NCBI RefSeq assembly: GCF_024171645.1
Contig: NZ_JALKAC010000013.1
Coordinates: forward strand, 62,001-126,000
DNA length: 64,000 bases
Origin: Flavobacterium sp. HSC-32F16
Lineage (GTDB): Bacteria; Bacteroidota; Bacteroidia; Flavobacteriales; Flavobacteriaceae
Direction of reading: 5' to 3'
Below, one piece after another: positions 25,801 to 33,795 of this stretch. The translations under genes and the position numbers were made by a program. Positions within the stretch are counted from its first letter, which is position 1. Each line of letters opens with the position of its first letter. The notes under the pieces were generated by a model. That model made no database searches and had not been told where the DNA came from. It worked only from the letters and a program-made list of their open reading frames with translations.

Positions 25801-28368
25801 AAAGGTGACGGTTCAGATGTTGTTCAAAGCAATGGATTATCTAATAAATGGTCTGTTGATATGAATAATTCAGGTAATCTTTTATTGAAAAGCGAAGGCC
25901 AGTCTTATGCTTTAACAACAAAAGGACTTTCTGACGATGCATGGCACCATGTAACTTTATTGTTTAATAGAACAGGATCTTTAAGAACGTATGTCGATAC
26001 GAAATTAGTGTCTTCAAATGTAATGACAGCCATTGGAGGTTTCTCTGGAAATAAAATTTGGCTTGGAGCAAGAGGAGCAAGAGACCTTTCAGGCAGAGAA
26101 ACGGTTGACCGCACTTTTACAGGTAAAATAGACGAATTCCGTTTGTGGAATACACTTCGTAACGTAGAACAAATAACCAGAGACAGTTATAATGAAGTCG
26201 ATGTAGAAAGCATTGGTTTATTATTATACTCACGAATGAATGTTCCGGATCCGGTTACAGCAAACGGACCAAGATATTACCATGCCGATGCAAATCAGAC
26301 TGTCGTAGTAAACAACGCCGTTTTAAGCAGCGGAAATGTGAAGTATTCAAATGATGCTCCGGCGATAAAACCAGAACGCCAGCTGGTTAAATTTGTAACC
26401 ACAAACGTTATTAAAGACGGCGAGATGATTATTGCACCGGTTATTACGGATTGGGCATCACTAGAGGGACAAATCTTGGATATTACCGTGCACAGAATGT
26501 TTGACAGTGCCAATAACATGCAGGAATCTCCGGTTACCTGGACCGCATATGTGAATCGTAATGAAGTAAGCTGGTTTGCTGAAGGATATAATGAAATTGT
26601 AGACCTTACAAAGAACAGCGGCGAAAGCAAAACTTTTGAAATTACATTGGTAAACAAAGGAGGAAAACAACAGCCTTATGCCATCAATAATGTACCAGGC
26701 TGGTTAAGTTTAAGTAAAACAAGCGGATCAATTGATCCTAACAACAAAACCACTATTAAAGCAGTAGTTGATGAAAACGTAGCTGTTGGAGAATATCTGG
26801 AAAATTTATATTTACAGACTGATTTTGGATACGACCAAAAATTACAAGTAAAATTAAGAGTACTGGCTCCAGAACCAAATTGGAATGTTGACCCAACTCG
26901 TTTTGATTACAGTATGAACATCATTGGAAAAATAAAAGTCGACGGCGTGCTGTCTGCAGATTCTTATGATAAAATTGCTGCTTTTTATAATGATGAAGCA
27001 AGAGGATCTGCAAAACTGGTTTACAACGAAGCCTATAAAGAATATTTTGCCTTTTTAACAGTTTACAGTAATGCAAATTCGGGTGAAAACCTGAAATTTA
27101 AAATCTGGGACGCCTCTCAGGGTAAAATTTTAGAAGCTTCTGTTGAGTCTAATCCATCTATTACTTTTATGAATAATGAAGTATTAGGAACTTTAAGCAG
27201 ACCTTATGTTTTTGTAAATTCAGGTTTAGTAGAACAGGAAATTAAACTAAACAAAGGATGGTCATGGATTTCTTTAAATACCAATGATGCTGCTTTTTCA
27301 GATTTAAATGCATTGACGAAGAATTTAAAATTAGAAACCTCTAACCGCATTTTAAGCCATTCTCCTGCATTGCTGGATACCTATTTTAAAGATAATTCAA
27401 ATCCTGCAAACAGCGGATGGTCTGGTACAATAAGTGCAAACGGAGGACTTTCTTCTTCAAAAATGTATAAAATAAATGTAACAGAAGAGCAGACCTTAAA
27501 AATTAAAGGAAAAAGTGTAGATATTGCAGCGTGGAATTTTCCAATTAAAGAAAACTGGAACTGGCTTGCTTATCCTTTAGCATCTAACCAAACTATAAGT
27601 GAAGCTTTGGCTTATTTTGATGCGATGGACGGAGATGTTATTAAATCTCAAAATCTGTTTGCGATCTACGATCCTATTATTGGATGGAACGGAACTTTAA
27701 AATACTTAGAAGCAGGAAAAGGATACATGATTAAATCAAGTAAAGAACAAACTTTTAAGTATCCTGATAATTTAGAGAAAAGCAAAACAGGAAAATCAGT
27801 TTCAAATAATGAACAGGAAGAAATTGCATCAGAGTTCAAACAATATTCACAAAACATGAATGCAGTTGTTTTACTTCCAAAAGGATTTGATGAATTGTTT
27901 GTATATGATTCAAAAGGTGTTTTAAAAGGCATATCAAGAAACCAGATGATAAACGGAAAAGAATTGAGTTTCATTACCATTTTTGGTGAAGATACAGAAG
28001 AACTTTCATTTACACTGGGAGATGGATTTGCGAAAAAAGGAACTTCTAAATCATTCACTTTTAAAGGAAATGCAGTACTGGGAACCATTACGAATCCAGT
28101 TATTTTAGAAGAAGTTTCTAAAAGCGAAAACAGTGTTTATCCAAACCCTTTTGCAGCAATTTTGAACATAGAACTTAATGCAGCTAAAAAGCAGGAAGTA
28201 AACATTCAGCTATATTCAGTAAACGGTCAATTGGTATTCAGCCAAAAAACGGTTCTTGAAAGCGGCAGAAATGTAGTTTCGATTTCTCCAAATATAGCGC
28301 AAGGTGTTTATATAGTTGAAGTTAGAGTAGATGGAAAGCTGGTAAGAACTAAAGCTGTAAAAAATTAA
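19804..28368 (+). CDS. Giant LamG/BACON-like secreted protein with T9SS sorting tail (2854 aa)
   Basis: The protein has a Sec signal peptide (MKKIIAVLGMFVLGTGLYAQ) and an FN3-like N-terminal part. LamG (concanavalin-A-like) domains lie at about 217-442, 1752-1932 and 1954-2149, each with a typical closing DEIRIWKAAL, VHDLRLWNKTV or DEFRLWNTLR. A BACON-like all-beta domain is near 2252-2355, and a domain homologous to the next gene product is at 2356-2475. A region of two KGWSWISLN/ENWNWLAYPL repeats comes next. A type A T9SS sorting domain (VYPNPFAAILNIEL...GVYIVEVRVDGKLVRTKAVKN) is at about 2777-2854. It should be exported by the T9SS and attached to or released from the cell surface, most likely for adhesion or polymer binding. 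No catalytic residues are recognisable in the middle. It is co-transcribed with the collar protein. Confidence 0.88.
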   Translation: MKKIIAVLGMFVLGTGLYAQNNTGAKIVPVSQAIKKDGINIQVGLPFLGQNKEKSSRVTTPLDVRFPWSILYLFKTFAEESFSVSKGFYGDKVLISWNLRANQNLVKNIKIYRRVYTEAGNLPYNLVVGLPSTETVYEDKYVEGGVLYEYKVEAQGVSDIPELYSTYITGIGYRNPTAVVTGNISYKGGNPVKDVVVTATPNGSGAVKGSGLNVPASGFVDLSGLSTLISNAATFEAWVKPNGAYANDSEAAIRLFNISSSTSADNLNVTVKLNPAAKSLDVNIGASKYTLNNYFPSGNLNSRGNDLLVPVSEFNKSFVHFSVVINDNKVPLLYINGRQITQAYVTEADSKLKGVDVSYTAPYFSAVIPTGTVKLSGVTWDNAKVGGGKSSYIDEIRIWKAALESSVIRTDYSRFISGNDSRLVTYLRANEKAGSFAYDLSRSGFTYNENHGKLWDANTPVGKKVLWAAEADNYPTTSQLGVLGVTDSKGNYQISAIQYSGTGESYNITPMYGQHKFEPNQQLVYLGLGSEVVNKIDFIDQSSFSFKGVVAYDTRGIFESYAQIDGKETGNKGDAWIEGGANILDEGYNYYEINGEKFPKGKYWKNDGENKDIPGDDYLERYASIYTTGANVYIDGNIVLDANNIPVVTDDNGYFDVSVPIGKHYITIKKDGHQFVYNGRFPAAATEFKEFFEDSNEPVYFVDNTKVTVVGKVVGGPVEAEKPIGFGGQGVVTKTIIDSGITKNLEVSAKNNIGKAHFTLGYAPVGANVTKYTKYSYTTNEKSGEYRITVMPLKYNLEANDLVINTNSGISLLKAGTTEVFDFAEIPVTKTPEFKYKENNVDKTLTGTPYHYEKSFTYRSTPVLQVIEQTSDKTIDVAGTKVSTENFGKPIYTQFMAYKIVMNRFERYTNNDFGTAVEVKVPVTDGELVKTNNLALPDSETITADGSTLTYAFKGGIPSITPPFEIKSTLKYRLNEVDYPVENFNDTGIILGGKADGSQTFVTAAPDVPAIILRDPPGSNSFASIESGESISFTSEASFAHQEGAEEELTIAGGMYFELQGGLVPTPKVTIEQQNSAVTGMSLSNTSQDGKTVTSTYTFSKAISTSDASDYVGSDGDLYIGNSKNIFYGSYDNIETSKTIPKKFVNGQAVPLDTNEYINLGTAIAPVYISKQKALSFVDKPTETFFIYSQKHILSTLIPEYELFITTNLNGPDPNSAANIQKREEYQEKIRLWRKVVLDNEKVKYAAKNDRAAYKTGLSGVITNFNNQVKGAFDGTSDPAAKARLTNQLTQSNEIKNMLGSEFEKNVSFDAGLGSYSRSVETSVVSAATTSYNLVIDQSVAAIIGFEVNKVGMEANTKAFFQQDINSSLSTEKATTTNISYTFKDNDKANFLSVDVVNSFDGNGPVFITQGGRTSCPYEDAEQTHFYNKSLYSDSAAAIIELPEDKREKLSFATQKVEVPVMTVTDNDVSNVVETKKAEFELKLENNSVSGSDADFLLVVDNTTNPNNALINIEPNGTIVHVPYGREVIYKLTLGKSISDIYDYKDIKIRLQSLCDGEDVSSEVFISASFVPSCSSVTVSAPLNNWVYNREKAFNTDGSTKPLAINLTGYNTKFKSFKKIDLEYKLATSPNWIRLQTYYGTPEFYNEAVSNNETQISSIGAATSLTYNFDIAALKLADGKYQIRARSTCTNDTEFISEVISGSVDLSAPQLFGTPLPTNGILSAGDDLKVSFNENIFFNSAVSTIEIKGQTNQLKIDHNVSLHFEGNNNTAVINSPQISSGNLSLEFWLNNETKASSASIISQDGGLNIGLNNGNISFTLGDVTVQGGLKNDNLFHHYAFTYNSSNGDYRIFEDDAEIGSKSGKANVQLANNNALVVGGNTFAGNVHDLRLWNKTVSREDSYAKMYAKIMGNEANLAGYWPMNEGRDALAKDLVRFKHATVNNTSWDIKPKGTSYDFTNGQYLVMDNVNFVQVTKEMDATMEFWIKTGTPQEATIFSNGKGDGSDVVQSNGLSNKWSVDMNNSGNLLLKSEGQSYALTTKGLSDDAWHHVTLLFNRTGSLRTYVDTKLVSSNVMTAIGGFSGNKIWLGARGARDLSGRETVDRTFTGKIDEFRLWNTLRNVEQITRDSYNEVDVESIGLLLYSRMNVPDPVTANGPRYYHADANQTVVVNNAVLSSGNVKYSNDAPAIKPERQLVKFVTTNVIKDGEMIIAPVITDWASLEGQILDITVHRMFDSANNMQESPVTWTAYVNRNEVSWFAEGYNEIVDLTKNSGESKTFEITLVNKGGKQQPYAINNVPGWLSLSKTSGSIDPNNKTTIKAVVDENVAVGEYLENLYLQTDFGYDQKLQVKLRVLAPEPNWNVDPTRFDYSMNIIGKIKVDGVLSADSYDKIAAFYNDEARGSAKLVYNEAYKEYFAFLTVYSNANSGENLKFKIWDASQGKILEASVESNPSITFMNNEVLGTLSRPYVFVNSGLVEQEIKLNKGWSWISLNTNDAAFSDLNALTKNLKLETSNRILSHSPALLDTYFKDNSNPANSGWSGTISANGGLSSSKMYKINVTEEQTLKIKGKSVDIAAWNFPIKENWNWLAYPLASNQTISEALAYFDAMDGDVIKSQNLFAIYDPIIGWNGTLKYLEAGKGYMIKSSKEQTFKYPDNLEKSKTGKSVSNNEQEEIASEFKQYSQNMNAVVLLPKGFDELFVYDSKGVLKGISRNQMINGKELSFITIFGEDTEELSFTLGDGFAKKGTSKSFTFKGNAVLGTITNPVILEEVSKSENSVYPNPFAAILNIELNAAKKQEVNIQLYSVNGQLVFSQKTVLESGRNVVSISPNIAQGVYIVEVRVDGKLVRTKAVKN

Positions 28369-28384
28369 ATAATCAATAATTGAG

Positions 28385-28419
28385 CTCCTAAAACAGGTTT
28401 TTAAAGTTTGTTTTAGGAG
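28385..28419 (+). terminator. Hairpin between giant protein gene and next gene
   Basis: CTCCTAAAACA (28385-28395) pairs perfectly with TGTTTTAGGAG (28409-28419) around a 13-nt loop. There is only a weak T-run after it, so it may act as a partial terminator or an mRNA-stabilising element that lowers expression of the next two genes. Confidence 0.5.
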
Positions 28420-28436
28420 TTTATAATCAATTAAAA

Positions 28437-29342
28437 ATGAGAAATTATATCCATATAACAATGTTGCTTTTCATAATAAGCAGTACTGTATTTGGCCAAT
28501 CGCCTGACTGGTCAGTAAATGAAAATAAATTTCAATACACAATGTCATTTGAAGGCTTCATCAATGTCGATGGAAAAAGCTTAACAAGCAGCAGCGATAA
28601 AGTAGCGGCTTTTGTTAACGGAGAATGCCGCGGAATTGCCAGCCCGATTTATGTACAAACTGAAAAAAAGTACGTAGTTTATTTAACCGTTTTTTCTAAT
28701 ACAGACAATGAGACAGTAAATTTCAAGATCTACGATGCGGCAAACAATTCTGTTAAAAATGTAGAAAAAACAAAAGTATTTGAAAACAACAAACACTATG
28801 GCGATTTGTTCCAGTCGTATAGTTTTGCAAGCCCAGCACTAAAAAGTGAAGCTGAAATTACAGATCTTAGTTTTAAGGATTTAAAAACATCTAAAACTAT
28901 TCAGGGTTCGCAAATAACACTTTATGTAAGCAAAGGAACAAATGTTTCGGCATTAAATACCTTATTTGAATTAAGTCCGGGAGCAAAATTATTTATAGAA
29001 ACAACCAATAAAATTTCAGGATCAAATACTGTAGATTTTACAAATCCGGTGCAGTTTCAAGTACTTTCAGAAGATCAGTCAGTTGTGAAACAATGGACGG
29101 TAACGGTTAAATTAGGAAATGCCGTATTTTATAAAAAAGATGCTGTATGTTATGCCGGAGGCGTTATTAAGGTTTTATATGATGAAAATGATGCTAAAGC
29201 TGATTTAACAAAAGACGGAGTTAAAATAAGTACTCAAAACATTCAAAACGGCCAGACGGTTTTTAATAATCTCGAAGCTGGAAAATATAGTGTGAGTGTA
29301 GGCAGCGCTACTAAAGAAATAGTAATAAATCAAAAACAATAA
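28437..29342 (+). CDS. Secreted protein sharing a domain with the giant protein
   Basis: The 301-residue protein has a signal peptide (MRNYIHITMLLFIISSTVFGQ). Residues 22-140 align by eye with residues 2356-2475 of the giant: PDWSVNENKFQYTMSFEGFINVDG against PNWNVDPTRFDYSMNIIGKIKVDG, with SDKVAAFVNGECRG against YDKIAAFYNDEARG. A second domain near 145-225 resembles a DUF5018-like immunoglobulin fold (ITDLSFKDLKTSKTIQGSQITLYVSKG). The last 75 residues are another small beta domain. There is no T9SS tail. It may be a co-secreted partner that recognises the same ligand or contacts the giant protein. Known function: none. Confidence 0.75.
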   Translation: MRNYIHITMLLFIISSTVFGQSPDWSVNENKFQYTMSFEGFINVDGKSLTSSSDKVAAFVNGECRGIASPIYVQTEKKYVVYLTVFSNTDNETVNFKIYDAANNSVKNVEKTKVFENNKHYGDLFQSYSFASPALKSEAEITDLSFKDLKTSKTIQGSQITLYVSKGTNVSALNTLFELSPGAKLFIETTNKISGSNTVDFTNPVQFQVLSEDQSVVKQWTVTVKLGNAVFYKKDAVCYAGGVIKVLYDENDAKADLTKDGVKISTQNIQNGQTVFNNLEAGKYSVSVGSATKEIVINQKQ

Positions 29343-29344
29343 TA

Positions 29345-29725
29345 ATGAAAATGAAGCAATATTATATTTTAGCAGTAGTGATGTTTCTGTTTTTGAGTTG
29401 TTCAGAACGTGAAGAAACCACAATTTATTCTAAAAGCATTTCATTTGTACATGCCGATGGTTCTATAATATCCGAAAATGAGTGCATTAGTCCCAATGTA
29501 AAATATGGAATAAAGATTGAAACTAATTTTGTTGATGTAAACAGACCTTTTAGAGTAGATTATTCTGTAAACGGTGTTGCATATACCATGACTTTTACAA
29601 CTGTAAACTCTCAGGTTAATCCGGTTACTTTAGTTAATGGCGATAATGCGGCACAAATTATAGGCAGCAATTATAAAGCAGTTCTTAAGTATGTTGATCA
29701 AGGAGATTTTGAATTGGTCGAATAA
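29345..29725 (+). CDS. Small lipoprotein, hypothetical
   Basis: The 126-residue protein has a lipobox LFLSC with Cys19 in MKMKQYYILAVVMFLFLSC, followed by SEREE. This acidic stretch after the lipid cysteine fits the Bacteroidota surface-export signal, so the protein probably faces outward. The rest is beta-rich (IETNFVDVNRPFRVDYSVNGVAYTMTF) and not recognised. It begins 3 bp after the previous stop and ends the surface cassette, before a strong terminator. The start could instead be the Met two codons later. Confidence 0.7.
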   Translation: MKMKQYYILAVVMFLFLSCSEREETTIYSKSISFVHADGSIISENECISPNVKYGIKIETNFVDVNRPFRVDYSVNGVAYTMTFTTVNSQVNPVTLVNGDNAAQIIGSNYKAVLKYVDQGDFELVE

Positions 29726-29745
29726 CTAAGTTTTAAAAATAAACT

Positions 29746-29779
29746 AAAGCCTGATAAAATATTTTGTCAGGCTTTTTTT
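29746..29779 (+). terminator. Intrinsic terminator of the surface-protein cassette
   Basis: AAAGCCTGATAAAAT pairs with ATTTTGTCAGGCTTT, with one G-T-type mismatch, and is followed by T-rich DNA to 29779. It is placed 20 bp past the lipoprotein stop. Confidence 0.85.
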
Positions 29780-29921
29780 ATGTCTAAAATTACATTTGAT
29801 TAAATATTTTTAGATTAAATGCAAGGTCTTTAGGTGCTGCATTTCCTCATTCTTTAACTTAACACACAGTTTATGTTTAAATAAACTTCTGATTGTATCC
29901 TTGTGAGTTAAAATACAAACA

Positions 29922-32900
29922 ATGATTAGGGTAGTACTATTTTTTTACTTTTTTACAGTATATTCATTTGGCCAGCAGATAAAATTTGAAAACTTTACAA
30001 CCAATCAGGGATTATCAAATAATTCAGTTCTGGATATAGAAAGCGATAAAGACGGCGGTCTCTGGATTGCCACCTGGGATGGGCTTAACTATTATGACGG
30101 TTACAACTTTAAAATTTTTAAAAATAATTTTAATGACAGCAAAACCATTTCCAGCAACTATATTACAAAATTAAAAAAAGATACCGAAGGACAAATCTGG
30201 CTTATTACAAAAGAAGGTCATGTAAACCAATATCTTGGAAATGGAGAATTTAAAGAATTTAAATTTAAAGGCATTCCAAAAAATATCCATTTGTCTCAAA
30301 AAGGAAATGTGGTAATAGAAACCAACACAACATATTTTGAATTTAAGAATAAATCTTTTGCCGAAATACCTCATAATACTATAAGTACTGTAGATTTTAA
30401 AAACTTAAAAAACATTTTACTTAGAAAATATCCTACACTAATTATTAATGATATTTTAAAAGATAAAGCAGGAAATATCTGGTTTGCTACTCGTGCCGAT
30501 GGATTGTACATAATTACAAACGAGTCTAATGAAAACAATATAAAACACTTTACCCCTGATTTATATGCGCCTTATTCTTTTAAAAATAATGAAATAGAAA
30601 CACTTCACGAAGATGATTTTGGGAATATTTGGCTGGGCCAAAAGGACGGCGGTCTAAGTATGGCATATACCGGTTCTGAAAGAATAAATTCGGTTATGCC
30701 GCATCCTTTAAAAGAACCAAATCTGCCAAACGAAACCATTAGAGCGGTTACCAAAGACAGCAGAGGGAAAATCTGGTTAGGTTATTATACAAAAGGAATT
30801 TATTCTTATAATGACAAAAGCCGTCTTTTTGAAAAGTTCAAAATAGAAAAAGCCGCTTCAAATACAGATTGGGAACGAATAAGAACTTTATTTACTTCGA
30901 GCGACGGAACAATTTGGGCAGGAACTTACAAAGGAATTTTACGTATTTCAGATAACAAATGTAACAGTTATGAAAATGGCCGTATTGCAGGAATGCCGGT
31001 TAACAGGTGTTATTCGATTTATGAAGATCAAAATAAACAGCTTTGGATGGGATGCTGGGGTGGTTTAATCAAATTTAATTTAACAACCGGAAGTTTTGAA
31101 AAATTTAAAGGACAGGAATTATTAAATAAATACAACATTCGATGCGTCAGGAAAAACCATCAGAATCTTATACTGGCTACAGAAAGTGACGGAGTAATTG
31201 TTTTTAACTTAACAACAGGTACTTTAAAAAATATTACGACTGATGACGGAATTCTGGGCAACAGTATTTATTCGGTTTTTGTAGACAATCAATCCGATAA
31301 TTATTGGATTGCTTCTTTGGGTGGTGTAACAGTTTACAATAAAAAGAAAGGCGTAATAAAAAACATTACCGAATCTGAAGGACTTCCAAGCCACATGGTT
31401 TACGGACTTATAGATAATGGCAGTAAAATCTGGATCAGCACCACAAAAGGAATTGCTTCGATTGATAAAAAAAATTATGCTATTACGCCTTATAATCCGG
31501 ATCACGGATGGCAGGCACCAGAATTTTCTGAAGGGGCTTATTATCAGGATTCTAAAGGAAGTTTGTTTTTTGGAGGTGTAGGCGGACTTAATTATTTCAA
31601 TCCAAGTACAATTCAGTGCGCAGGTTCAAAAGCAAAAGTGAAATTGAAAATTGATGGTAACGAAAATAACCGGACAGAAATCAAAAAGAGTTTTACCAAT
31701 AATGAATTGGAAATTGAAGTAATTCCCATCTTATTTCCTAAAAACAAAAAAAACAATATTTATTATAAACTCGAAGGTCAGGATGAGAACTGGATTCTTC
31801 TGCCTCCAAATAATAAAATAGAGTATAGCGATTTATCATCTGGCGATTATAATTTCGTCATTAAACAAGGCAGATACGGAATACCTGAACCTGCATTTTT
31901 TACCCTTCATATTGGTAAAGCATTTTACGAATCTATATTGTTTTATATTCTGCTATCTGGTTGTATACTGCTTATTTGCATATCGGTAATATATGTAAAA
32001 AATAAAACAGCTCTCACGCAGCAAAAATATCTCGAGGAACTTGTAACGTCGCGTACAGCGGTTATCGAAAATCAGAAAAAAAATCTGGAAGATATTAATG
32101 AAGAACTCGATCAAAAAAACAAAAAGATAGAAGAACAAAAAGAAAAACTTTTAATTCTGCACAGTGATTTAAAAAATGAAAACTTTGAAATTGAAAAGTT
32201 TAAAACCTTTATGCTGGCCGAATTTCAAAAACCAATATCGGAAATAATAAAAGTTTCGGGTTCTTTTAAAAAAGAGACAGAAACACACCGCAGTTTAGTC
32301 GTACAAACCAATAAATTGGTAAATCTTATTTCTGAATGGAATTATCTCGAACACGTAAAAGACCTTGGGACAATTAAAAAAACAACAGTCAGTTTATTTC
32401 CTGTTCTTAAAAATAATGTCGAAAAACTAAAAAAGAACCTTCAGCTGAATGAAGTAAATTTTAATTGCGAAATTGACAGTACAAACTGTTTTGCCATTAT
32501 AGATGTGCTGCGTTTAAAACTCTCAATGCAGTATTTGTTTAATGATATTGCCAAATATTCGGACAGAGACAGCACTCTGGATATTAGTATTTCGTATGGA
32601 ATTAATTGTATAGAAATCAAAGCGGTATCAGATAGTGTGATATTGAAGAACAACTGGCAGAATATTTCGCATTACAGCCCTTATTTTAGGGCTTTACAGG
32701 TTTTGCTTCAGGATTTGGAAGGAGAAGTTATTCCTTCATCCGAAGAACAATTTCAGACCACACTGCGAATTCCTATAGAAATTGTAGATTCAGATATAAA
32801 TTTGAAAGAAACCATTTCATGGAAAAACTTTAATTATCAGGATCAGTTTTCTTCAGATAAAAAATGCCTTTTGGTTTTTGGAGACCAATACAACAGCGCA

Positions 32901-33620
32901 GCGGCAAATCAGGTACTCGAAAGCGAAAATTATAACCTGATTTTTGAAAGTTCAGTTTCTAACCTAAATGCGATAATGAAACAAATCGATATTTCTGCAT
33001 TAGTTTTTTATCAGGCCGTATTTTCGAGGGAACTAATTACTTTTTTACAAACAAATAAAGACAATACCGATATTAAGATTCCAATGGTTTATATCTCAGA
33101 AGATATTAATTATGAATTAGACGAACAATTGTTAGAGATAGGTATCGACACGCATATTAAATTACCTGCCAGTACATCATTTATCAGAAAAAAAATAGAC
33201 AGTTTAATTAATCAAAATAAAGAACCTTTAAGAGAACATAAAATACAGCAGAAAATATTTGAAATCCTGACAGAAGACAGCGAACATATTACTCCAAATG
33301 AAAAACTTTTAAAAAGAGCTTTGGAAATAATTAAGGAAGAATTACAAAACCCATCGTTTAATGTAGAAATGCTGGTTGAGCAATTGGGAATATCGAGAGT
33401 AAAATGTTATCGTTTATTTAAAGAAACTTTAAACCAGTCACCATCAGATATATTAATGTCGCTTCGATTACAAAAAGCCGAAGTTTTATTAAAAACCAAA
33501 AGATTAAACATTTCCGAAATAAGTTTTGAATGCGGTTATAACGATCCCAAATATTTTGGACGCTCATTTAAGAAGTATTTTGGCAAAAGTCCGAAAGAAT
33601 ATAAAGAATATTCGACTTAG
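29922..33620 (+). CDS. Degenerate hybrid two-component (HTCS-type) PUL regulator
   Basis: The 1232-residue protein has the HTCS layout. A periplasmic two-bladed reg_prop propeller spans about 20-560, then a Y_Y_Y domain to about 665, a transmembrane helix near 671-693 and a coiled coil to about 762. Kinase- and receiver-like parts follow, and an AraC-type HTH covers about 1125-1230 (LQNPSFNVEMLVEQLGISR, FECGYNDPKYFGRSFKKYFGKSP). The catalytic residues are gone. The H-box FMLAEFQKP has Ala766 where family members have His (xxxHEFRTP). The G-boxes are not recognisable. The receiver reads LLVFGD (Gly987 instead of the first Asp), and the phosphoacceptor position is Tyr1030 in LVFYQAV. Only the receiver lysine-proline (IKLP) remains. 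The reading frame is intact and domain folds look kept, so it may work by conformation alone. It is followed by a SusC/SusD pair. Confidence 0.85.
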   Translation: MIRVVLFFYFFTVYSFGQQIKFENFTTNQGLSNNSVLDIESDKDGGLWIATWDGLNYYDGYNFKIFKNNFNDSKTISSNYITKLKKDTEGQIWLITKEGHVNQYLGNGEFKEFKFKGIPKNIHLSQKGNVVIETNTTYFEFKNKSFAEIPHNTISTVDFKNLKNILLRKYPTLIINDILKDKAGNIWFATRADGLYIITNESNENNIKHFTPDLYAPYSFKNNEIETLHEDDFGNIWLGQKDGGLSMAYTGSERINSVMPHPLKEPNLPNETIRAVTKDSRGKIWLGYYTKGIYSYNDKSRLFEKFKIEKAASNTDWERIRTLFTSSDGTIWAGTYKGILRISDNKCNSYENGRIAGMPVNRCYSIYEDQNKQLWMGCWGGLIKFNLTTGSFEKFKGQELLNKYNIRCVRKNHQNLILATESDGVIVFNLTTGTLKNITTDDGILGNSIYSVFVDNQSDNYWIASLGGVTVYNKKKGVIKNITESEGLPSHMVYGLIDNGSKIWISTTKGIASIDKKNYAITPYNPDHGWQAPEFSEGAYYQDSKGSLFFGGVGGLNYFNPSTIQCAGSKAKVKLKIDGNENNRTEIKKSFTNNELEIEVIPILFPKNKKNNIYYKLEGQDENWILLPPNNKIEYSDLSSGDYNFVIKQGRYGIPEPAFFTLHIGKAFYESILFYILLSGCILLICISVIYVKNKTALTQQKYLEELVTSRTAVIENQKKNLEDINEELDQKNKKIEEQKEKLLILHSDLKNENFEIEKFKTFMLAEFQKPISEIIKVSGSFKKETETHRSLVVQTNKLVNLISEWNYLEHVKDLGTIKKTTVSLFPVLKNNVEKLKKNLQLNEVNFNCEIDSTNCFAIIDVLRLKLSMQYLFNDIAKYSDRDSTLDISISYGINCIEIKAVSDSVILKNNWQNISHYSPYFRALQVLLQDLEGEVIPSSEEQFQTTLRIPIEIVDSDINLKETISWKNFNYQDQFSSDKKCLLVFGDQYNSAAANQVLESENYNLIFESSVSNLNAIMKQIDISALVFYQAVFSRELITFLQTNKDNTDIKIPMVYISEDINYELDEQLLEIGIDTHIKLPASTSFIRKKIDSLINQNKEPLREHKIQQKIFEILTEDSEHITPNEKLLKRALEIIKEELQNPSFNVEMLVEQLGISRVKCYRLFKETLNQSPSDILMSLRLQKAEVLLKTKRLNISEISFECGYNDPKYFGRSFKKYFGKSPKEYKEYST

Positions 33621-33675
33621 GCATTGTTAGCCGTGGATTTACAGAAAGTTAGGCTAAGGTTAATGAACAAAAATC

Positions 33676-33772
33676 ACCCTTTTTTGTCGTTAATTCTATC
33701 CTAAATTGAAAAAATAGTCCTCTTTTGATAAACAAAAATCCTCCTGTTAGCAGGTTCCTTAAAATACTTTTG
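33676..33772 (+). promoter_or_regulatory. Promoter and candidate operator of the first SusC
   Basis: TACTTTTG at 33765-33772 fits the TAnnTTTG -7 element. Upstream are the motif ACCCTTTTTTG at 33676-33686, which also occurs before the GH92 gene, and a direct repeat AACAAAAATC at 33666 and 33731. The -33 element is not clear. Confidence 0.5.
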
Positions 33773-33795
33773 AGAAAACTAAAAAAGTATTTTAA

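Noticed and set aside
29922..33620. Regulator as a pseudogene
   Set aside because: No stop codon or frameshift breaks the 1232 codons and the AraC end is well kept; loss is limited to phosphorelay residues.
33621..33675. TTAGCC/GGCTAA stem as a terminator of the degenerate regulator
   Set aside because: Only six base pairs with a 19-nt loop and no T-run.
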